64,000 bases of DNA, taken from the NCBI GenBank assembly GCA_003667245.1, contig RCNN01000123.1:1-64000 (forward strand). The letters are read 5' to 3'. The notes under the pieces were generated by a model. It ran no database searches and was not told the origin of the DNA. It saw only the letters and a list, made by a program, of their open reading frames with translations. Positions 22,972-37,389 of this stretch are shown piece after piece. How positions within the stretch are numbered: position 1 is the stretch's first letter; each line of letters begins with the position of its first letter. A program made the translations under genes and the position numbers. The DNA comes from Heterostelium multicystogenum. Lineage: Eukaryota > Evosea > Eumycetozoa > Acytosteliales > Acytosteliaceae.

Positions 22972-24755
22972 ATGAATAGTAGTAGTAGTTTTGGAGGTGG
23001 GAGTGGTGTCAATGGCGGATCGTCTGGAAGTGTCTACAGTAACAATACAGGTGGCATGGGTGGATCGAGCAGCTACTACAATAGTGGTATGAGTGGTGGC
23101 TACTATGGTGGCAGTGGGAGCATGGGGAGCATCGGAAGCATCGGCAACATCTCTGTGATCAATGCTACCAAACCGATCAGACCATCATTCAAGACCCCTG
23201 AAGGTCACTACAAACTGATCAAAGAGATCACACCGCAATCTCACAAATACTCAAAGCGTATTGCCCGATCATTTATCAAACTATCTCTATGCCACAGCAT
23301 CAACAACAACAACAACAATAATAATAGTAATAATAGTAATACAAATGCAAAAGGACAGCAGACCACAGCAAAAAGCAGTGGCGGTGGAAGTGGCAGTGTG
23401 CCAGGTGGCCAAAAGAACATCATACAAAGCAAACATACCAATGAAGAGAAGGTCTACCTCAGCGCTGTTGTTGGTGGAACCTATTTCCTCTACCACTTTA
23501 CCAATATAGACAAAGCAGAGTATGATGAGAAGACTGCTTTGCCGGTGGAGCGTGTCCCAACTTGTTTGAAATTCAACAAATATCGAAGTTCGACCAACAA
23601 GCTCAATCTAGTGATTGGAACGGAGTCTGGCGAAATCTTCTATATTGATCATACAGAAAACCCATTGATCTTCAATAGAAATGGTCGTCTAGTGTCCTCA
23701 ACTGTTACTTCTCTAGAATGGCTACCAAACTCTGCCACCCAGTTTATCGCAAGCTTTGCATGTGGATTGCTGCTCGTTTTTGATATTACAAAAGCTGAAA
23801 TTACACCTGGTGTAGCGGCAAACAACGATATTGGGCACAGAAACAATTTGAATCCATTGATTGAGCTTCACATTTCTAACAAGTCAGTTTCATCAATGGC
23901 ATTCTCGCCCAATGGCAAATATCTTGCAGTCTCAGCACTCGATGGGCTGCTGTCAGTTTTAAACTTTGGAACAGGCGAAATAATTGTACAGTTCAAGAGT
24001 TATTTTGGTGGATTCCTCTGTGTCGATTGGTCTCCTGACGGCCAATACCTTGCAAGTGGTGGTGAAGACGATTTTCTCAGTGTTTGGTCATTCGAGGAGA
24101 AATGCTTAATTGCTCGTGGAATCGGACATCAATCTTGGGTCAGCAGTGTCAAATTTGATCCTTTTGTTATTCCCGAGGATGAATCTGTCGTTTTTGAAAT
24201 CACAAACCGATTCACCAACCCTTCAACCAGTCACACCATCAGAGCCATCATCTTTTAACTACAGAATAGTCACTGGTGGAGAAGATACTAGACTACTTCT
24301 CTGGGACTTTACAAAGGATTCTCTGAAGAAGCCAAGAGGATTCGTAGCAAAAGTAACAGAAAATCAAGATGAAAATGCAACCGACAGAAGCACACCTTTT
24401 AAGTTCCAGTCAAATACAACCCACTTCGACATCAAATTCATTAATCATAACACCAGTCTCAAGATTACAAGCATCACTTCTTCATCCAATAGTTTTCACA
24501 CCGTGTCCATACAGATCCAGTTACAGATATTACACTTTCCAAAGAATGGATTATAACAGCATCCAACAAAAAGATATGTATTTGGGCAAGACCCAATACT
24601 GTAGCCAATGTAAGTACATAACACAAAGAAACTATCAATCCCTAATAATATTTAACTAACATTCATTTTTCCAGACTCAAAAAGTTGATTCCATGATGTG
24701 TTCTCCCAATACACCATCTTCATTCACTGCAATGAATATGAAATTACACGAATAA
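22972..24755 (+). CDS. wdr20: WDR20 (CreC-like) WD40 protein
   Basis: WDR20-type proteins bind and activate the USP12/USP46 deubiquitinase; CreC is the fungal form. The N-terminus is Ser/Gly-rich low complexity with an Asn run at 23305-23345. The conserved part begins KTPEGHYKLIKEI, then the WD repeats: VTSLEWLPNSATQFIASFACG, VSSMAFSPNGKYLAVSALDG, SYFGGFLCVDWSPDGQYLASGGEDDF, SVWSFEEKCLIARGIGHQSW (each in separate units). The SYFGG and GHQSWVS motifs are diagnostic. A frame break near 24240 is followed by YRIVTGGEDTRLLLWDF, another near 24500, then WIITASNKKICIWARPN. A GTAAGT intron (24610-24674) leads to a last exon ending NMKLHE (TAA 24753). Confidence 0.88.
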
Positions 24756-25043
24756 TATTAACAATAGGTAATAATTTAATATTATAAGGACCATTGTATT
24801 AAAATGTAAATAGAATAGAATATGTTGTATGTTATTTTTAAATAAATAAATAAAAAACAAATAATTGTTTTAAATGCTAGCTTGGTCTACTGAGATTCCG
24901 GAATCAGAATAAGAGTTGATTAAGGTTGAAAATGATCATCGTGATTTAATAAATTTCATTGAGTTGTTGTATTCATTATTAATATATTCATAAATTTTGC
25001 CATTAAATTATTATTATTGTAGTTGTGTCGGATGGTATATATC
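24756..25043. terminator. Convergent 3' spacer
   Basis: About 290 bp between WDR20 and kinesin stops. AATAAATAAATAAAA at about 24840-24855 suits a polyadenylation signal for WDR20. Confidence 0.4.
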
Positions 25044-28000
25044 TTAGCTATTTGATGGAGGTGGTGTTGAAGTAGTTGATGGAGTGGCTGGTGGTGATTG
25101 TTGTTGGGGACTTGTGATAGATGGTGATGGCGATGGTGAAGTTGGTACGGCAGGGGTATATGAGTTATTAAGAGATAGTGGTATTGGTGAGAGTGATGGT
25201 GGTACACCATTTGGAGATTGATTACCGGGTGTAGATGGTTGAGTATTTGGATTGCTATTACTACTGCTCTGTAGTGGTGAAGTTTGTTTTTTTCTAAAGA
25301 TATCCCAAAGTGAGGAGCTACTCTTTTCAGCGGTTAGTTTTGGATTAGATGAAGCACCATTGGGTGAAGCACTTCCGAGAGCTTGTTGTTGTTGTGAAAT
25401 AGCAAGTGGAGATGGGATTTCTTTGGAACTCTTGTTGGTGTTGGCATAGAGATTCGATGATAAAACTGTGCTCTTTAGAGGAGTTGATGGAGCACCAGTG
25501 GCTCCACCACCACCTCTTAGAGGTCTAACAATTCTAGCACCATCTGAGGGTGCCAATGTATTCTTCTTTTCGGCTTCCATCGATTTATATTTATTCAACT
25601 CATTAGTCAATGACTCATGACTATTGTTGGTAAAGATTTTACGTTAGTTAGATAGTGTTCTTTGTACTTTGTTGCTATAAACTTACTTAAGTGCCAATTT
25701 ATAAAATCTTTCCTGAGACTCTTTCAATGTATCTTCAAGTCTAAGAATATGCTCATTTCTCAATGTAAGTTGTTTGTTAGAACGTTGAGTCTCTAATTTC
25801 AACTTGTTGTTTTCAATTGAAAGTTGATGCTTGAGTGATGTCATTTCATCCAACTTCAACTGAACCATTGAGTTCTCTTGTTCTCCATTCATCTTTGAGG
25901 TACGCTTGAGACGCTCTGTTAAAGTTGCATTTCTGTCTTGGAATTCATCGAGAACCAACTCGAGATCGATAACCTTTTGGCATCTATTTTCAAGATCACG
26001 AAGCAATGATTCTTTGAGTGCACCAAATTCTGAGAGCTTTTGGTTGGTTTGTTCTCTTAGCATATTGAGCTCCTCTTCCATGCATTGTCTCATCTCTTTT
26101 TCAATGTTGTTCATCTTAGCATTCAATCGTTTGTTCTCATTCTTGAGGTTCTCCAAAGATGATTTATATTCGCTATTCTCATTGAGCAATTTCCTCAATT
26201 GCTCAGCTTGGAACATCATCTCTGATGGAATCTCGTCCAACGATGAATTATTGTCTTTCGATTCAGTTGCATCTGTTAATGAAATGACTGGATTTCCAGC
26301 TTGATCACCATCTGAAAGGTTGACCTCCTGCAACATCGATGATGACATTGCGGTTGCGTCAACAATCGATGATTCTGCTTGTTTGTTGAGCAACTCAATC
26401 TGTGCTTGTAACTCTTCGACTTTTTGCTTTAATAATTGATTCTCTTCGGTAAGCTCAGTGCTAAGGGAACTGGAAATAGATAGGCTGGATAGTGGCAACA
26501 CACCTGGTGAAGATTTACTTGGTTGCTTCGACTTAGATGGTGTTTTCTGCAACAATTTAAGCTGCTCTTCTTTTTCTGCCCATTCATCATTGTGCTTCTC
26601 GACGACACTAACCGAACCCTCTCCAATAGAACGTATGGGTGGCGAGGGTGTATAATGTTCTCCCAATCCACTTGCCTTTGATGACTCTATCTTTTCTTGT
26701 AGCTGTGTTTTTATCGATGCATTCTCTGCATTCAATTCTTCAATAACCAAAGATTGCTCAACTGACTCGTAATTCTTCTTTTCCAACAATAACTTAATCT
26801 CTGTTAACTGTGCACTAAGAATTTCATTTTCCTAAATAGATAGATAAACAATCCATCAATATATCAGTGCTTTATATAGAATAACAACAACGACCTTGAT
26901 CAACTTACATTAGATAGTGAAATGTATTTACTTATTTCATCCTTCAAAGAAGTGACCTGATGGACTTGAGTCTCCAACTCTTGTTCTTTATCCTGTAATT
27001 GAATTGTAACATTATCGAGTTGTTCTGATAGCTCTTTCTTTTCTTCCTCTCTTTGGAAGAGTAACTTCTCCAACTGAATACACTTTTCCTTCAATGCCTG
27101 TGAATCACCTGATTTCTGATCACTTTCCAAGTTGTTACCAATTTCTATAATTTTGCATTCATTTAGTTAGCATGTGAACAATCAATCGCCACAGATAAAA
27201 ATGCGTCTATGTATCTTACTTGAATGTGGTACACCTGAAACAGTTTCCAACTCTTTAATATATCCTTTGAGACTTTCGATTTCCTTTTCTGCTTTAGAGA
27301 GTAGAATCTTTGAGTTCGGCAGCGGAACGTTCCTGGTTGATCTTTGCTTTGTTCTTGATTGACTTGGCACGATTACCAAAACGTAGTGTTGAGACTGTTT
27401 CTGTTTCGTTGTAGCTACTTGGTGAACAATTGATAATCAACGTAGTTCGAGAGTTACCACCAAGTGATTCTTGCAGCACTCTCGTCAACTTTGAATCTCT
27501 GTATGGAATATGTGTAGATTTACCATCGGTAAGTGCATTGATGACATTTCCAAGCGACGACAAAGATTTGTTGATCATCTTGGCTTCGTCGAGTGTCAGA
27601 CCTTGTGCACCGGTCTTGGAAATCTTTTCAGAACCTGCCAAATCGACCAAATACAACTTTCCACTCTTGTTTGATCCTTCCTTTAAATTCTTTTGCTGGA
27701 TCGACAGAATGAAAATACTGTGTGATCTAGACGACTCTGCATTCATCTCTATAATCAATCAAGAGTAATCGTCGATATATTAGCAGCTATTCAGAGATTC
27801 GTGTTGATGGCAATAGACGTTGTTCAATCAAAACATAACTTACTTGTCTCTGCAATAGCTCTGTTTGCCTGACCTGTTCGCATGACTTCAAGAATATCAT
27901 CTTCTCTGTAAATGTAAACTTCAGTTGTACCCTCGACCCATACACCTTTTCCCTTCTCCTCACGCACCTTTAAGTTGTCTTTTCTTACATCGAGCAAATC

Positions 28001-28661
28001 ACGAATTCTCTCCATGTAGATTTCAATATAAGATGCTTTGACAATGAACTCTATATTCTCATCGGCCTTAGTGATACAATCAAATACTGTATTAATCATT
28101 CTAGGGATAACACCTTTTAGCTCTGGATCATCAATCGACGGACCCTAAAGTAAATCGACACACGATACAGCGATTAGCTACTATTGATCTCACCATCATT
28201 CATCATTATCATCGTCAAAGTATCTGTTTTGACATACCTGCATAGTATGGGTTTTACCGGAAGAGGTTTGACCATATACAAAGATGGTACCATTGTAACC
28301 CTGCATAATATCCTCAATGACTGGTTTGGCAGCATCATCATATACATCCTTCTGTGAATTTTTCTCTGTATAGATTCGATCGAATGTGAATGTATGGTTC
28401 GATTCATTACCCTTTTATTAAAAGTCTGTTAATATTCTGATTCTGTATCCTCACTTATAGATAGATCATATAGATCTATCTAACAACCATCATCATGATC
28501 AACAAATCATAACATCTATAGAAGATGTTGTTTTTTGATCCTCTATTTACCTTAATTGTAACAGTCTGATCATCAGTAACATCTACAATAGAACAACCAC
28601 CTTGAGCCAACTCGATCTTGTTCTGAGGTCTGAATCTACAGACCACACGAATAGACGACAT
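25044..28661 (-). CDS. kif3: Kinesin-1 type heavy chain
   Basis: Plus-end directed microtubule motor. Start 28661 ([20 protein letters not shown]); exon 1 ends at 28551. The N-terminal motor (to about 27300) has the P-loop [11 protein letters not shown] (28250-28285), switch [12 protein letters not shown], switch [14 protein letters not shown] and [19 protein letters not shown]. The neck and stalk (27380-25683) are long coiled coils rich in Glu, Lys, Leu and Gln. The tail (25610-25044) is Ser/Pro/Gln-rich and ends STPPPSNS at TAA 25044. Introns are visible near 28550-28408, 28170-28145, 27830-27750, 27180-27130, 26900-26835 and 25680-25625. Motor at the N-terminus, motif set and stalk fit conventional kinesin (DdKif3-like). 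The symbol is by analogy. Confidence 0.88.
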
Positions 28662-30992
28662 TCTCTAACAAATACTATCTATCTATATATCTATCTATCT
28701 AATAATACAACTACACTGCTACTGTACGATTCGATACTAATGTGCTAAACTAGTTTCTACTTTACTACTCTACTACTGCAACAAGCTAACAACTTAACTA
28801 CTACTACTTAATAATACTAATACTAATAATAATAATATCTTTCAGAAAACAGTGTGACAATACTAAATGAAAATTTAATATTAATAGTAAAAATTAGATT
28901 TTTTCAATAATTTTGCAAATATAATATTAATAATAATAATGGTGTTCAGCAAACAACAATAAAACTGAACTTTAAAGGAATGTTTTGTTTTGACTAAGAA
29001 CACACTCTTTATCTCTTTCTTTAGTCTATGAGTGAATGAATGAGATCAACTTTATCTTTTGGTAAAATCAAAAAACAAACAATCAAGAGAACTAATAAAT
29101 TAGAAACGACAACTAGTTAGTTGACAGTGTGATATTTATAAGTGGTTGTTAGTTGTTAAGGAATTTATTGATTGCACAACACCATATAATTAATTAATAT
29201 TCATCAGTTAACTCATTGAGAGTGCCTAAAGTCAGGTAGCAACTTGTAACTTCCAACACACCACCCTCCAATAGTAAATTTAATACCAAAAATGAAAAAT
29301 AATAATTTAGTTCGAAAATCACATGACTCTCTTTCAAATAAACGAGTCATTTCTAAAATATTTAATAATCAAAAGTAAACTTTGAAAACTGCTTTGATCT
29401 TTCAATCATGTGTAACATTATTCCCAAGAATGTCAAACACATATTAATTAATTTATTTGTTTGTTAATTGTTTGTTTGAGTGTAGTCATCCTAACTGGAC
29501 ACGACTGCACTCAGAGTTCCAATTACACATCAAGTAATTGATCCATATTGAAATATATAATTGTCATGTGTGATAACCAGAACTACATTAGATTACAGTA
29601 ACAATCTCTTCTAATTTAACCAACACATATTATTATTATGTTATTATAGCTGCTATTAGATTTAATGAAATTGAAACTTGAATGAAGATCTAAACGAGTA
29701 CTGATGTCATCGAAATTGCTTCGGAATAACACAATTGTGAATCAAGCCTAGTTTATCCAATGTAACATAATTTTATTATAGGATGTTAATACAATCTCAT
29801 AATCAAGTTTTGGTTTGAATGTATACTAAGTTGTAATAAATTCTGTTTTGTTGTTTTGATAATATTAACTTAATATCCAATCTCAAATACATTTTCATTT
29901 CCATTTCATTCCTGTTTTTTTCCAATCACAGAATTTTAATTTATGATTCTACAGGAATAATCTAATTATCTTTCTTATTCTTCTATGTATTACAACAACA
30001 ACCAAGTACAAATGGATAAAGCCTTGTTACATGAATTCCAATATAATGCCGAAGTCTCGAAAACCATTGTGGGGGTTTTAGGAATGTACAAAAAATGAAT
30101 CAAATCGAAGCTTAATGATATGAGTCATTGGTATTCATCAAAATCGGAGCTCCTTTGTTCCTACTTTAAGTATCCACAGAGATTTCTTTTGTTAGGTGTT
30201 ATTAATGCGCATTTATATCCTACAGTTCTAATCCACCTCCTCGAAAATCAACAATTGAAATGAATAATATCTGAAAAGTTGTAAAATTCAATCGAATAAG
30301 TTTAATCTAGATTTTTTCATATGAATTGTTTTAGTCTGCATTGAGGCTTCAAAAAGCTACCCCCTCCTTGCATTAAATTGACCGAATTCCACAGACTTGA
30401 AAAAACATCATTCACTGTAATTTCTAGTTTCCGTTTTGGGTCACATTAGGTAGAAGTAGGAGCTTCTTTTGGGTTTGGAAAATCCAACTCACAATTGAAA
30501 AAAAAATCAATAACATCAGACAAACTGCTCATTTGAACATAACACTCCCACATTTTTACCCTCCCAATTCATCACAAAATGAAATACAAAAAACAAAAAA
30601 AAACAAAAAAAACTTCCATGTCATTGATGTTTGATTTTCAAATGGTTAAGACTTAATACACACCCCCACACTCAACAGTCTATCTCTTCTCTTTGTCAAC
30701 TTCCATGCATCCGTGCTTGCATGAAATACCCCATGATATGATAGGATAAGATATTTGAATAAAACCAATTAATGGTTTTATGGTGATATATATAATTTTT
30801 GATTTTTTTTTTTTGAATTTTCTAATCTTTCTTTTCTTTTCTTTTCCTTTGCTTTGCTTCACTTTCCTGCTAAGGAGCTACTACTCACCTGCCAAGCTGT
30901 GTCAACCTTTTAAAAACCAATTGTTTCCAAACAGCCTCTTCTTCAATTCATATTTATTCTTTACAACTTTATTTGTATATTATCTATATAAA
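28662..30992. promoter_or_regulatory. Long non-coding region, 2.3 kb
   Basis: Divergent region between kinesin (minus) and the cathepsin gene (plus), the largest gene-free stretch in the window. A TATC microsatellite lies at about 28676-28705 just upstream of the kinesin start. A pyrimidine-rich tract (about 30820-30870) precedes the protease. A 46-codon plus ORF from ATG 30120 (SKSELLCSYFKYPQRFLLLG...) is the only protein-like text and I do not recognise it. No tRNA or known RNA motif was found by eye. Confidence 0.45.
28676..28705. repeat. TATC microsatellite upstream of kinesin
   Basis: An interrupted TATC repeat with a central ATATAT, about 15 bases 5' of the kinesin start codon. The same text, about 29 identical bases, lies at 57133-57165 upstream of the alpha-galactosidase start. 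Confidence 0.8.
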
Positions 30993-32104
<1,112 letters not shown>

Positions 32105-32451
32105 ACTTGTAACTTCTTTGTTACATTTTACCAATATTTTAAATATTGTATTCATTTTTCATTAAGTCCCAAATCCTAAGCTTTGAACTTAACTTTCCAA
32201 TTTGAAATTTCTTCCACCTAATTCCAGTTGGTTTTTTTTATGAAATAATACAAATCTGCAAGATAGTGTTGTTGGTGATGTGACAGTAGACCGTAATGAA
32301 TCACTGGTAAATACACTTTTAGGAAATTTGAGATTAATGATTACTTCATCTTTAGTATGTTTGATTTGTGGTGTGTGAGTGACATTCATCATTTAGATTT
32401 TAAAATATTCAAGTCAGCTGCTCAGACTTTTGTATTTATAACAAAAGAAGA
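32105..32451. other. Intergenic spacer
   Basis: AT-rich DNA between two plus-strand genes; no gene seen. Confidence 0.5.
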
Positions 32452-34184
32452 ATGAATAAAAAGGAATTCATATCTGTATTTAATAATGTAGTTTTTGAAA
32501 CAAATTGATATTTTATCATGTACATCAAATATTGACGAGATTGTCTATGAAAAGCTACAAGTGGAATGAGCTTGTAAAGCGTCCATATTTGCTTGCTGGT
32601 AATAACTATCTTGAGGAGCTAAAGTCGTTTCATAATGATCGAAGTAACAGGAGAACAAAGCTCTACAATCCCAATGTCGCGACCTATGCTGTCAGAGGCG
32701 GATCTATCGAGATGTTCCAATATCTATTCGACTACTATCAATTTGAAAGAAGAGATATAAAAACGAAACAAGCAGTCAGATCATGAATGGCATTTTGATG
32801 CAATGTGCTTTATATGGTTAGAATCGACATTGTTGAGTTCATGCTTGCACGATTGCCTGCGATCGATTGGGATTTCAGTGGTTGCTTTTCATCGATCGCC
32901 TGCTAGCCGCGACATCGAGGTGGTCAAATACTTTGCCATCAAAGACAAACTCTACAATTTCTACGGCTCCTCTTCACCGAAGCCATACTCTGTGAATGCA
33001 TTCGAGGAAGCAGCCAGAGTAGTAGGACGTATAGATATGATCGAATGGTTGATGGAGAACTCCATCGATAAAATTGGAGTTCTCAGATATGCTAATTTAG
33101 TGCTGCACGCCACAAAATCAGACCGAGGTGTTTAAGTACCTTTTGGATAAGCACAGGCACCGTTTTGAGTTGTCTAATGAGTTGTAATTTACTCTTTTCG
33201 AAGGGCGAGTGTTTCGATATTTTAAAGGAACATCTTCAAAATCTTGATTTCAGATGTATGCCAAATCTACTATGTCAAGCAAACCGAGTATGGCAAACTT
33301 GGATCTAATCAAATGGATAACATCGACACGAACTGAAAACTTTTAACACGCCGAGATGCGCGGAGCAGCCAGCAATGGGCATTTGGAGGTCCTCAAGTGG
33401 TTCCATGAGAATCGAACGGAGGTGAGCTTTGACGGAGCTGTTATAAGTGCAGTTGATTTCAATGGTATGGAGATTATCAAGTGGTTACATGAGAATCGAA
33501 CGGAGAAATGGGAAAAAGATGTAATGGACTTTGCAGCAGCCAATGGCAATCTAGAAATGGTAAAGTGGATTCATGAGAATAGAACTGAGGGTTTTACCCC
33601 TGGAGTTATCGATGAGATCGCAACCAACGGATGCCTCGACGTACTCGAGTGGTTTGAAGATAACACAGATGAGCGAGTTAGTCCAAACATAATCAATAAC
33701 TTGATACAATATGGCAAGTTTTTTGTATTAAAACATCTGTATGAGAGGAAGAAGGATTGTGGGGCAGTGGAGATTGGTGGCAACAGTCGATACTTTCGGC
33801 TATCTAGCGATTCAATGGATATCGCAGCAAAGTATCAAAATCTCGAAATTGTCAAGTGGCTGCACGAGAATAGCACCTATGGATGCACCAAGAAGGCTTT
33901 TATGAGTGCAATAGAAAATGGTGACACCGACATGGTACAATGGTTATTCGCCAACCGAACTGAGTGCAGCATTCAATCGGTAGATTATTTCGAAATACAT
34001 CGATTCGTTATTTACAAAGAATTGCTACGAGACATTAGAGTGGCTGCTGAACAATGCACCAAAGACTGAGGCTACTAATCAACTAATCAAAGAGTACCAC
34101 AAGAAAATGGCGAGGTCTAAGACACCATCAATCGAGTCATTGGATGTATTAAATCAATATTTGAGTGAACAGTCACTCTTGTAG
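32452..34184 (+). CDS. Ankyrin-like repeat protein with NRTE repeat signature
   Basis: ATG 32452 gives the family N-terminus, MNKKEFISVFNNVVFETN, then (after a shift) IFYHVHQILTRLSMKSYKWNELVKRPYLLA. The repeats have the form GHLEVLKWFHENRTE, FNGMEIIKWLHENRTE, GNLEMVKWIHENRTEG, GCLDVLEWFEDNTDE, QNLEIVKWLHENST, GDTDMVQWLFANRTE. These are ankyrin-like helical pairs with a strictly spaced W-hydrophobic-H/F-x-N-x-T core. A last shift near 34065 leads to APKTEATNQLIKEYHKK and a stop at 34182-34184. Breaks also near 32790, 32830, 33130 and 33340. Closest relative in the window: 39272-42049. Intracellular scaffold is likely; partner unknown. Confidence 0.72.
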
Positions 34185-34354
34185 TTCATATCCGGCACCA
34201 CCCGATTGTTTTCGTTTTTCACAGCAACTTCATCCCAAGATTGTGGGAGTTGACGAAAAATCAATGACCACCACTGAATATAATCAGTTTATATCTGAAG
34301 AAATAGATATATTAATATATCTAATCAATCAAAGGATGTGTAAATTAGATTAAG

Positions 34355-37300
34355 ATGGATGAAGAACAAGATGATAGTATTAATAAATCTAATTTCATCT
34401 CTCCATTTTTCATTTTGTATAAGTTCTACTAGTAATGATATTAATAATGTAAATACAACAACAACTACAACGACAACAACAACGATAACTACAACAAATG
34501 TAAATAGTAAAAAAAGAAAGAAATATATTAAGTAAATCATTATATGATAATGTAGTAGATATTGGTAGTAATAGTAGTAATAGTAATAATAATAAATAGT
34601 AATAGTAGAACTCCAGTTGGAACTACTATCTCGATTCGTCGTTCAATGTATGATAACTATGAGGTAGTAGATGACGAAGACAACGATAGTAATCAACAGC
34701 AGCTACAGCAGCAGACTATATACTCGATGATGCCTATGTCAAGCGAAAGTAGTAGTAATGATCTTAGCAGCAGTAGTAGTACAAGCTCAAGCTATATGGT
34801 CGACGATACTCTATCCTATTTTATCACATCAACATACTCTGCATCATGCTATGGCGATGTCGATGATAAATATAACTATAGTAGTAGTAATAGTAATGGT
34901 GATGAGAATAAAGATGATAGAATAAACTATAAAAGAGATAGTAAAGAGAGATTGGCAAGAGAGCGGACTATACTCCACTGCGAGAAGAACTAAGGACACA
35001 GGTAGAGATTGGAATAGAGAGTTCCAAGATCTGCTTAAGATGCCTCCAACGAGCAGCAAGTATGAGAAGCTTACGTTTATGGCCGTCGATTTTGTCAAGG
35101 CCGCCGAAACCTATGGCCGAATCATCATCAAAGAGATGTTCATGCCAAACGACAGCAAGACGATCCCACCCATCGACATTGGCGGTGTGGCAGGTGGACA
35201 GAAATACGTCTGCCAAAATATCCTATTCAAGTTTGCTTACGACCAGCGCATCGACTTTGGCAACATCATACACAATCCCGAAGATAAACAAAGCGGAGCA
35301 GAAGAAGAAAATAACTTCGGATCAACGTGGCTCTATGGCGGGAAAGTTCCCTCCGATGTTGGCGCCTCTAAAGCAGCAGGAAATGAACTACGTGGACTGT
35401 CTTATTTCTTCCAGAATCTGCTGGACAATGATTTCGGACACAAAATCAATGTACCGCTAATGTGTATAATTGGATTACTATGGTTATAGATTGTAGGTTC
35501 TGAAATGGCGATTGTAGAGTCTTTAGAGTTGAATCATCTAATTTGCATTATCTTAAAACTAGGGTTGCCATTTCATTGTTGCCTATTAACAAGTCGACTT
35601 TGATCTATGGAAGCTGTGATGGTGGACAAACTGTACGTAATGATGTCGAAGAAGTCAGTGGCATCATGTCGAGAATGGCAAAGACGATGAACCTTCGTGG
35701 TCATCTCTCGGGAGTGAAACCAAAGTTCATATATGGACCCGGCGATTTTTGAGATACACGCTACGCCAGACAACGAGTATTTATGCAGTAGACTTTGCAA
35801 GATTGCTTCCACCACAAGCTCATTTCAATATCTTAAAGTAAGTTGAAGCTATACTACTGCACATAACGATTCGCCAACTAATGGGAAGTAAAGTGAGGCC
35901 ACTCCACACAGAGAGATTTTCTATAAACTACTGCGACCAGAGTTGGTACGATCCTACAAGAAGCCCTTGAATTCAGACTCATTTTCAAATTGGAATGCAC
36001 AGAATCCAGATGAAGATAGACATAATCAAGATGTGGTCGATGCAACCAGATATCTCTATGATGTGGTCATCAAACAGGCCGCAAAGGAGCTGGAGTTGAA
36101 AGCAAAGCAATTTGAAGGCGGACTTGTCAACTCTGAGAATCTCGATGTCACTGTTGAGGTACATAAGTTTGGTATTAATCTCAGGCATCTTGGACTCTTG
36201 CGTTCCTTCATCGACGTTCAGTACAAGCACCTTCGCAAGCATATACTCAACGAAATGATTGCGCGTGTGCTCAAGAGCGAAAAAAAAGACGAGCAGCGCA
36301 TGCATTTATCAGGGCACTTTATTGGGTCGGAGCAAAAGTGCATCAACATCGTAATCAAGTTTCTCAATAAGGTGTTTAACATTGGCAGATTCGAGAGCGA
36401 AAAGGAATTTTGGAATATCACCATCAAGACGTTGTTGCTTGATAAATATGGCGGACAGTGTGGGCTCACCAACGAGGGAGCTCGACACCAAATATGATTT
36501 GTCGCAATCGATTTGTATCTACCAGGTGATGCATCGATTCCAATTGAAGACTGGCATCAGAGTTTCGAAAACGTGTCAAGAAGATACTGAAGAACTACAA
36601 AGTGAAAAACCGATCCACTCCCAATGATGCTCTATACCGACGTCAAAGAGGTGAAGCCAATTATCAAGCATTCCAACATGATATCGAGATCCGAAGGAAT
36701 ATCACTCTATATGAAGGCACTTGAGTTTATCTATGCCAATACTGTTTCATATGGAAAGTCACATCTATACCTGACTACAACAGATTCAGTCGCAAGTTTG
36801 GCGAAGAAAACAGTCTCTTGGATTCGTGCCGACAAAAGTTGGAGCTAGCATCTCGCTCCTCTACCACAGACGCTTCGCTATATCATTTGCTTGGATTGGT
36901 GGACATTGAGAAATATAAGCTCCAATGGTATCAGCTCAATTGGCTGCCTAATGTCATAGAAAACAAACTATTAATACAGCGAGCAGAAAAGAATGTATTG
37001 GCATCACTTGGATTCCAGCAGACAGCCAACGCGAATTTGACATTGGGAACTATCTATAACATTAAATCAGAGTTTAAGAACGCAAACTTAATCTATCAGC
37101 GACTAGTGAAATTCGATTCATCAGTTGTTGTCCCTATTCTTTATGAGAGTGCGTCACTATATGCTCCTTATTATTCAATACCCTACCAGCTGGAATCCCT
37201 CTGTATATCGGTCCATCAGCTGTTGACACTCATAAAACTACTGGAATCACTTCCTACTGAGGATCAACTGGTTGAACAATATCTATATAATACATATAAA

Positions 37301-37389
37301 ATATTCGTAGTCGTCATCCTTCGATCTATAACAGTGTCTCAATGTGTATCCTCACTGCTGAATATCCATAATGTAGTATATGAAAATAG
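34355..37389 (+). CDS. CLU-domain (clustered mitochondria-like) protein with TPR-like tail
   Basis: Starts MDEEQDDSINKSNF at 34355, then a Thr/Ser/Asn-rich region encoded by ACA/AGT runs (34450-34960). The recognisable domain begins FVKAAETYGRIIIKEMF and IPPIDIGGVAGGQKYVCQNILFKFA, then AAGNELRGLSYFFQNLL, INVPLMCII, SLLPINKSTLIYGSCDGGQTV, and DFARLLPPQAHFNILK read in another frame (35790-35835); GINLRHLGLLRSFI and ILNEMIARVLKSE follow. This order (GGVAGG, VPLM, YGS.DGG.TV, ARLLPPQ, G.NLRHLG..R) is that of the CLU/TIF31 family. The TPR-like C-terminal part includes SEGISLYMKALEFIYAN and LTLGTIYNIKSEFKNANLIYQRLV. The stop is unresolved: the frame runs open into the next gene, so an indel probably hides a stop near 37.3 kb. 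Role by analogy: mitochondrial positioning or mRNA binding. Confidence 0.7.

Noticed and set aside
25906..26304. Plus ORF of 132 codons, Ser/Phe-rich
   Set aside because: Antisense of the kinesin coiled coil.
34325..34540. Minus ORF with a long Val run
   Set aside because: It is the antisense of the ACA/Thr repeat in the CLU-like gene and has no independent features.
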